In this document: in pieces, positions 61,340 through 64,000 of the stretch
Position numbering within the stretch: the stretch's first letter is position 1
How the letters are laid out: the number at the start of each line of letters is the position of its first letter
Source: Sphaerisporangium sp040683095
GTDB lineage: Bacteria; Actinomycetota; Actinomycetes; Streptosporangiales; Streptosporangiaceae
Reading direction: 5' to 3'
Assembly (NCBI RefSeq): GCF_040683095.1
Contig: NZ_JBFBCI010000008.1
Span: 164,228 to 228,227, forward strand
Length of the DNA stretch: 64,000 bases
Translations under genes and position numbers: made by a program
Notes under the pieces: generated by a model
What the model saw: the letters and a program-made list of their open reading frames with translations, nothing else
What the model was told of the DNA's origin: nothing
Databases searched by the model: none

Positions 61340-63420
61340 TTCTTCTCCTCGGTGTCTTCTGTCGCTCCCGTGGCGGCCCGGTCGAGGATCCACGAGAGGG
61401 TGAACGCCTCCTCGCGCCACGCGTCGTACCGCCCGCTCCTGCCTCCGTGGCCGGCGCCCATCTCCGTCTTCAACAGGAAGGGGCCTCCGGCGGCGGTGGC
61501 GCGGAGCCTGGCGACCCACTTGGCGGGCTCGTGGAACAGGACGCGGGTGTCGTTGAGGCTGGTGATCGCGAGAATGGGTGGGTACGTCCGGTCGTTGATG
61601 TTCTCGTACGGGGTGTACGACTTCATGTACGCGTATACGTCAGGGTTGTGCAGTGGATCGCCCCACTCGTCCCACTCGATGACCGTGAGCGGCAGCGACG
61701 GATCGAGGATCGTGTTCAGCGCGTCCACGAACGGGACCTCGGCCACAACGCCTGAGAACTCCTCGGGCGCGAGGTTCACCGCGGCGCCCATCAGCAGGCC
61801 GCCCGCCGATCCGCCCCGCGCCACGATCTCGCTGGACCAGCCCGAACGCTTGAGGTGGCGCGCGACCGCCACGAAGTCGCTGAAGGTGTTCTTCTTGTTG
61901 GAGAGCCTGCCCTCCTCGTACCACCGGCGGCCCATCTCGCCGCCGCCCCTGACGTGCGCGACGGCGAACACCATGCCGCGGTCCAGCAGGCTCAGCCGCG
62001 CCACCGAGAACGACGGGTCGATCGAGGCCTCGTAGCTGCCGTAGCCGTACAGCACCGTGGGCGCGGGACGGGGCGTCCCCCTCTTGGCCACGATGGACAC
62101 CGGGATCCGCGTACCGTCCTCGGCGACCGCCCACTCGCGGAACTGCTCGTAGTCCTCGGGCTCGTACCCGCCGAGCACCGGACGCCGCTTCAGCAGGATC
62201 AGCTCGCGTGAGGTGAGGTCGTAGTCGTACACCGAGGGCGGCGTCACCATCGAGGCGTACGCCAGGCGCAGCCTGCCGGTGTGGAACTCCGGGTTCCCCG
62301 CGGGCTCGGCGGTGTGGATCGGCTCCGGGAAGGAGATCTCGTACGGCTCGCCGTCCTCGGGCAGCACCCGGATGCCGGTGAGGCCGTCACGGCGGAAGTG
62401 CACCACCAGGTGGTCGGAGAAGGCGTCGACGTCCAGCAGCCGGGTGTCCTCCCGGTGCGGGACCAGCGGCGTCCACGCGGCGGGGTCGTCGATCGGCGCG
62501 GCGGCGATCTCGAAGTTCCGCGCCCCCTCGTTGTGCAGGATCAGGAAGCGGTCACCCTGGTGGTCGATGGTGTACTCCACCCCGGTCCGACGCGGACGGA
62601 CCACCGCGAACTCGCCCGTGGGGTACTCGGCGTCGAGGACGCGCACCTCACTGGTGATCTTGCTGCCCGCGCTCAGGACGACGAACCGCTCGCTGCGGGT
62701 GAGGCCGATACCGACCCAGAACCGCTCGTCGGACTCCTCGTAGACCAGCACGTCCTCGTCGGCCGACGTCCCGATCATGTGACGGTAGACGCGGTACGGG
62801 CGCCACGCGTCGTCCACGGTCGTGTAGAAGAACGCCGAACCGTCCGCCGCCCACGCGCCGCCGTAGAAGATGTTCGGGATCTCGTCGGCCAGCACCTCGC
62901 CGGTGTCCAGCCTCTTGAACCGCAGAGTGAAGCGCTCGTTGCCGCTGAAGTCGGTCGAGTACGCGAGCGCCGAACCGTCGGGGTTGACGGCCGAGGTGCC
63001 CATGGCGAAGAACGGGCTGTCGCCGACGAGCACGTTGCCGTCCAGCAGCACCTGCTCGCCCGGCAGAGGCTCACCGGCCTTGAGCTCGGGCGGGGTGTCG
63101 CCCTCGACGCGCAGACGGCACTGGATGCCGTACTGCTTGCCCTCCTCGGTCCGCGAGTAGTACCACCAGCCGCCCTTGCGCGCGGGGACGGAGAGATCGG
63201 TCTCCTGGGTGCGGGCCTTGATCTCCTGGAAGACCGCTTCCTGCAGGTCCTTGAGGTGGCCGGTCTGGTCGTGGGTGAAGGCGTTCTCGGCCTCCAGGTA
63301 CGCGACCGTGTCAGGGTCGTCCTTGTTCGTCAGCCATGCGTAGTCGTCGATCACGGTGTCGCCGTGATGAGTCCGCTCGGCCGGAACCTTCTTCGCCACG
63401 GGAGGCGTGTCGCTGCTCAC
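61336..63420 (-). CDS. ptrB: prolyl-oligopeptidase family serine peptidase (oligopeptidase B)
   Basis: A 694-residue S9 peptidase. The N-terminal seven-bladed propeller has family blocks DDYAWLTNKDD, WWYYSRTEEGKQYGI and VFVVLSAGSK-like ERFVVLSAGSK. The C-terminal alpha/beta-hydrolase carries Ser538 in ARGGSAGGLL, Asp in SLNDTRV and His in GAGHGG. VAHVRGGGEMGRRWYE is typical of OpdB. It cleaves short peptides after basic residues in the cytosol. GTG 63420 has no ribosome site; a -10-like TAGACT (minus strand, 63433-63428) ends 7 bases upstream, so it is probably leaderless. The longer frame upstream holds repeats and is rejected. Confidence 0.93.
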   Translation of the reverse strand: MSSDTPPVAKKVPAERTHHGDTVIDDYAWLTNKDDPDTVAYLEAENAFTHDQTGHLKDLQEAVFQEIKARTQETDLSVPARKGGWWYYSRTEEGKQYGIQCRLRVEGDTPPELKAGEPLPGEQVLLDGNVLVGDSPFFAMGTSAVNPDGSALAYSTDFSGNERFTLRFKRLDTGEVLADEIPNIFYGGAWAADGSAFFYTTVDDAWRPYRVYRHMIGTSADEDVLVYEESDERFWVGIGLTRSERFVVLSAGSKITSEVRVLDAEYPTGEFAVVRPRRTGVEYTIDHQGDRFLILHNEGARNFEIAAAPIDDPAAWTPLVPHREDTRLLDVDAFSDHLVVHFRRDGLTGIRVLPEDGEPYEISFPEPIHTAEPAGNPEFHTGRLRLAYASMVTPPSVYDYDLTSRELILLKRRPVLGGYEPEDYEQFREWAVAEDGTRIPVSIVAKRGTPRPAPTVLYGYGSYEASIDPSFSVARLSLLDRGMVFAVAHVRGGGEMGRRWYEEGRLSNKKNTFSDFVAVARHLKRSGWSSEIVARGGSAGGLLMGAAVNLAPEEFSGVVAEVPFVDALNTILDPSLPLTVIEWDEWGDPLHNPDVYAYMKSYTPYENINDRTYPPILAITSLNDTRVLFHEPAKWVARLRATAAGGPFLLKTEMGAGHGGRSGRYDAWREEAFTLSWILDRAATGATEDTEEKK

Positions 63421-63506
63421 TTGGCCGAGTCTAGGACGCGCCCTCGCCCTCATCTGGTCTGACGGCGAGCCGTTCAGGCGTGCTGACGGGCAGGTGGCGG
63501 TCGATG

Positions 63507-63551
63507 GACCTCGGTTTGGTGGGCCTCGGCTTGTGGGGCCTCGGCTTGTGG
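63507..63551. repeat. three tandem 15-bp repeats
   Basis: GGCCTCGGCTTGTGG occurs exactly at 63522-63536 and 63537-63551, with a degenerate first copy at 63507-63521 (GACCTCGGTTTGGTG). It lies in the gap between ptrB and the rRNA promoters. Function unknown. Confidence 0.85.
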
Positions 63552-63709
63552 GGCCGTCGCGACGTGTGCGCCAGTGCTCTCGGGGGCTGCTAATCTTTTG
63601 TTGTCGGCATCGACCGGCCAATCCCACCGCAGATCACCTCCGGGTGAGTGGCGCGTGAGCCTGGCCAGAGGTGCTGGCAATCCTCTCTAAAAGATCTTCC
63701 AAACTTCGC

Positions 63710-63738
63710 TTGCCATGCGGGGCGGGTTGGTCTAAAGT
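63710..63738 (+). promoter_or_regulatory. rRNA operon promoter, upstream candidate
   Basis: TTGCCA (63710-63715) and TAAAGT (63733-63738) with a 17-base spacer, a good housekeeping-sigma promoter. It is upstream of a conserved rRNA leader. Confidence 0.65.
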
Positions 63739-63820
63739 AGAGGGGTTGCCCTGGAGACGGGGCGGCCTGAATGCTAGTGGGTTTGCTGGGTCGCAAGTCA
63801 AGTGCTGGTAACGGTGCGAT

Positions 63821-63849
63821 TTGCTGGCGGTCAAGCGACTTGATAGCCT
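63821..63849 (+). promoter_or_regulatory. rRNA operon promoter, downstream candidate
   Basis: TTGCTG (63821-63826) and TAGCCT (63844-63849) with a 17-base spacer, 106 bases after the first candidate's -10 end. Tandem promoters are normal for actinobacterial rrn operons. The -10 is weak. Confidence 0.45.
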
Positions 63850-64000
63850 GAAGGCACACGAGATGGAAGCCCCGGAGTTCGGATCCCTGGTCGGGTTCGG
63901 GTGATGGTGTACGCGTCCGTTTCTTGAGAACTCAACAGTGTGTTAAAAGCCAGTGCATGAATCATGCATGAACCTCCGTCTCTCATGGCGGGCTGCCGGT
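63850..64000 (+). other. rRNA operon leader (16S gene begins beyond the window)
   Basis: TTCTTGAGAACTCAACAGTG (63921-63940) is the conserved antitermination/processing element that precedes 16S rRNA in actinobacteria; TGTTAAAAGCCAGTG follows it, also as in rrn leaders. The 16S start (AGAGTTTGATCCTGG) is not reached by base 64000. The element would form part of the boxA/RNase III processing stem with the 16S 3' flank. Confidence 0.85.

Noticed and set aside
63921..64000. 16S rRNA gene
   Set aside because: Only the leader is present; the 16S 5' sequence is not reached before base 64000.

Overview
The window is a 64-kb piece of a high-GC actinobacterial chromosome. It fits best with Streptosporangiales (Nonomuraea, Actinomadura or Streptosporangium relatives) or a close relative. 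The basis is about 70% GC in most genes, frequent GTG starts, several apparently leaderless genes, and the Streptomyces-like core order bldC - hypothetical - vdh - DUF3073 - purM - purF - DUF4190. This lineage call rests on gene order and protein resemblance recalled from known families; no database was searched.

Layout. 0-10.3 kb: the end of a TetR regulator, bldC, a conserved hypothetical gene, valine dehydrogenase, DUF3073, purM-purF, a DUF4190 membrane protein, a sterol-carrier-type protein and a Tat-exported PhoX-like protein. 10.4-15 kb: a secreted ricin-type lectin and two DHA2 drug exporters, the first divergent from a leaderless TetR regulator with visible operators. 15-18.2 kb: a CRP-family regulator downstream of a seven-TM nucleotidyl cyclase. 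18.5-21.5 kb: purL-purQ. 21.6-46.2 kb: a defence island. 46.3-50.3 kb: purS, then divergently a branched-chain 2-oxoacid dehydrogenase operon (E1alpha, E1beta, E2). 51-63.4 kb: core metabolism (Dabb protein, FadE5-type acyl-CoA dehydrogenase, VOC, GNAT, molybdopterin oxidoreductase, a large flippase-like membrane protein behind a leader peptide, an aldo/keto reductase coupled to oligopeptidase B). 63.7-64 kb: promoters and leader of an rRNA operon whose 16S gene lies beyond the window.

The main story is the island. Actinobacteria usually carry purS-purQ-purL together; here about 24.8 kb separates purS from purQL. The insert holds every gene of a class 1 DISARM anti-phage system on the minus strand, in the canonical order drmD - drmMI - drmA - drmB - drmC. 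Between drmMI and drmA sits a 6-kb cargo: a DUF1023 hydrolase plus lipoprotein, an XRE/TPR regulator, a broken Rpn-like nuclease gene, a small conserved protein, and an RsbW-like ATPase ending 4 bases before drmA. Divergent from drmD lie a possible 47-aa protein and a 1261-aa RecD-like helicase fused to a PD-(D/E)XK-type nuclease. drmD carries a one-base frameshift at a run of seven Cs just before its DEAH-box, which is a sequencing error, an inactivation, or an on/off switch. The end of drmMI, where target recognition is expected, has much lower GC than the rest of the gene.

Valine dehydrogenase (2.6 kb) and the branched-chain dehydrogenase (46.9 kb) catalyse consecutive steps of valine catabolism, and FadE5 handles acyl-CoAs. 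The five pur genes supply purine synthesis. Because drmC is directly upstream of purQ on the same strand, the island may drive or disturb purQL expression.
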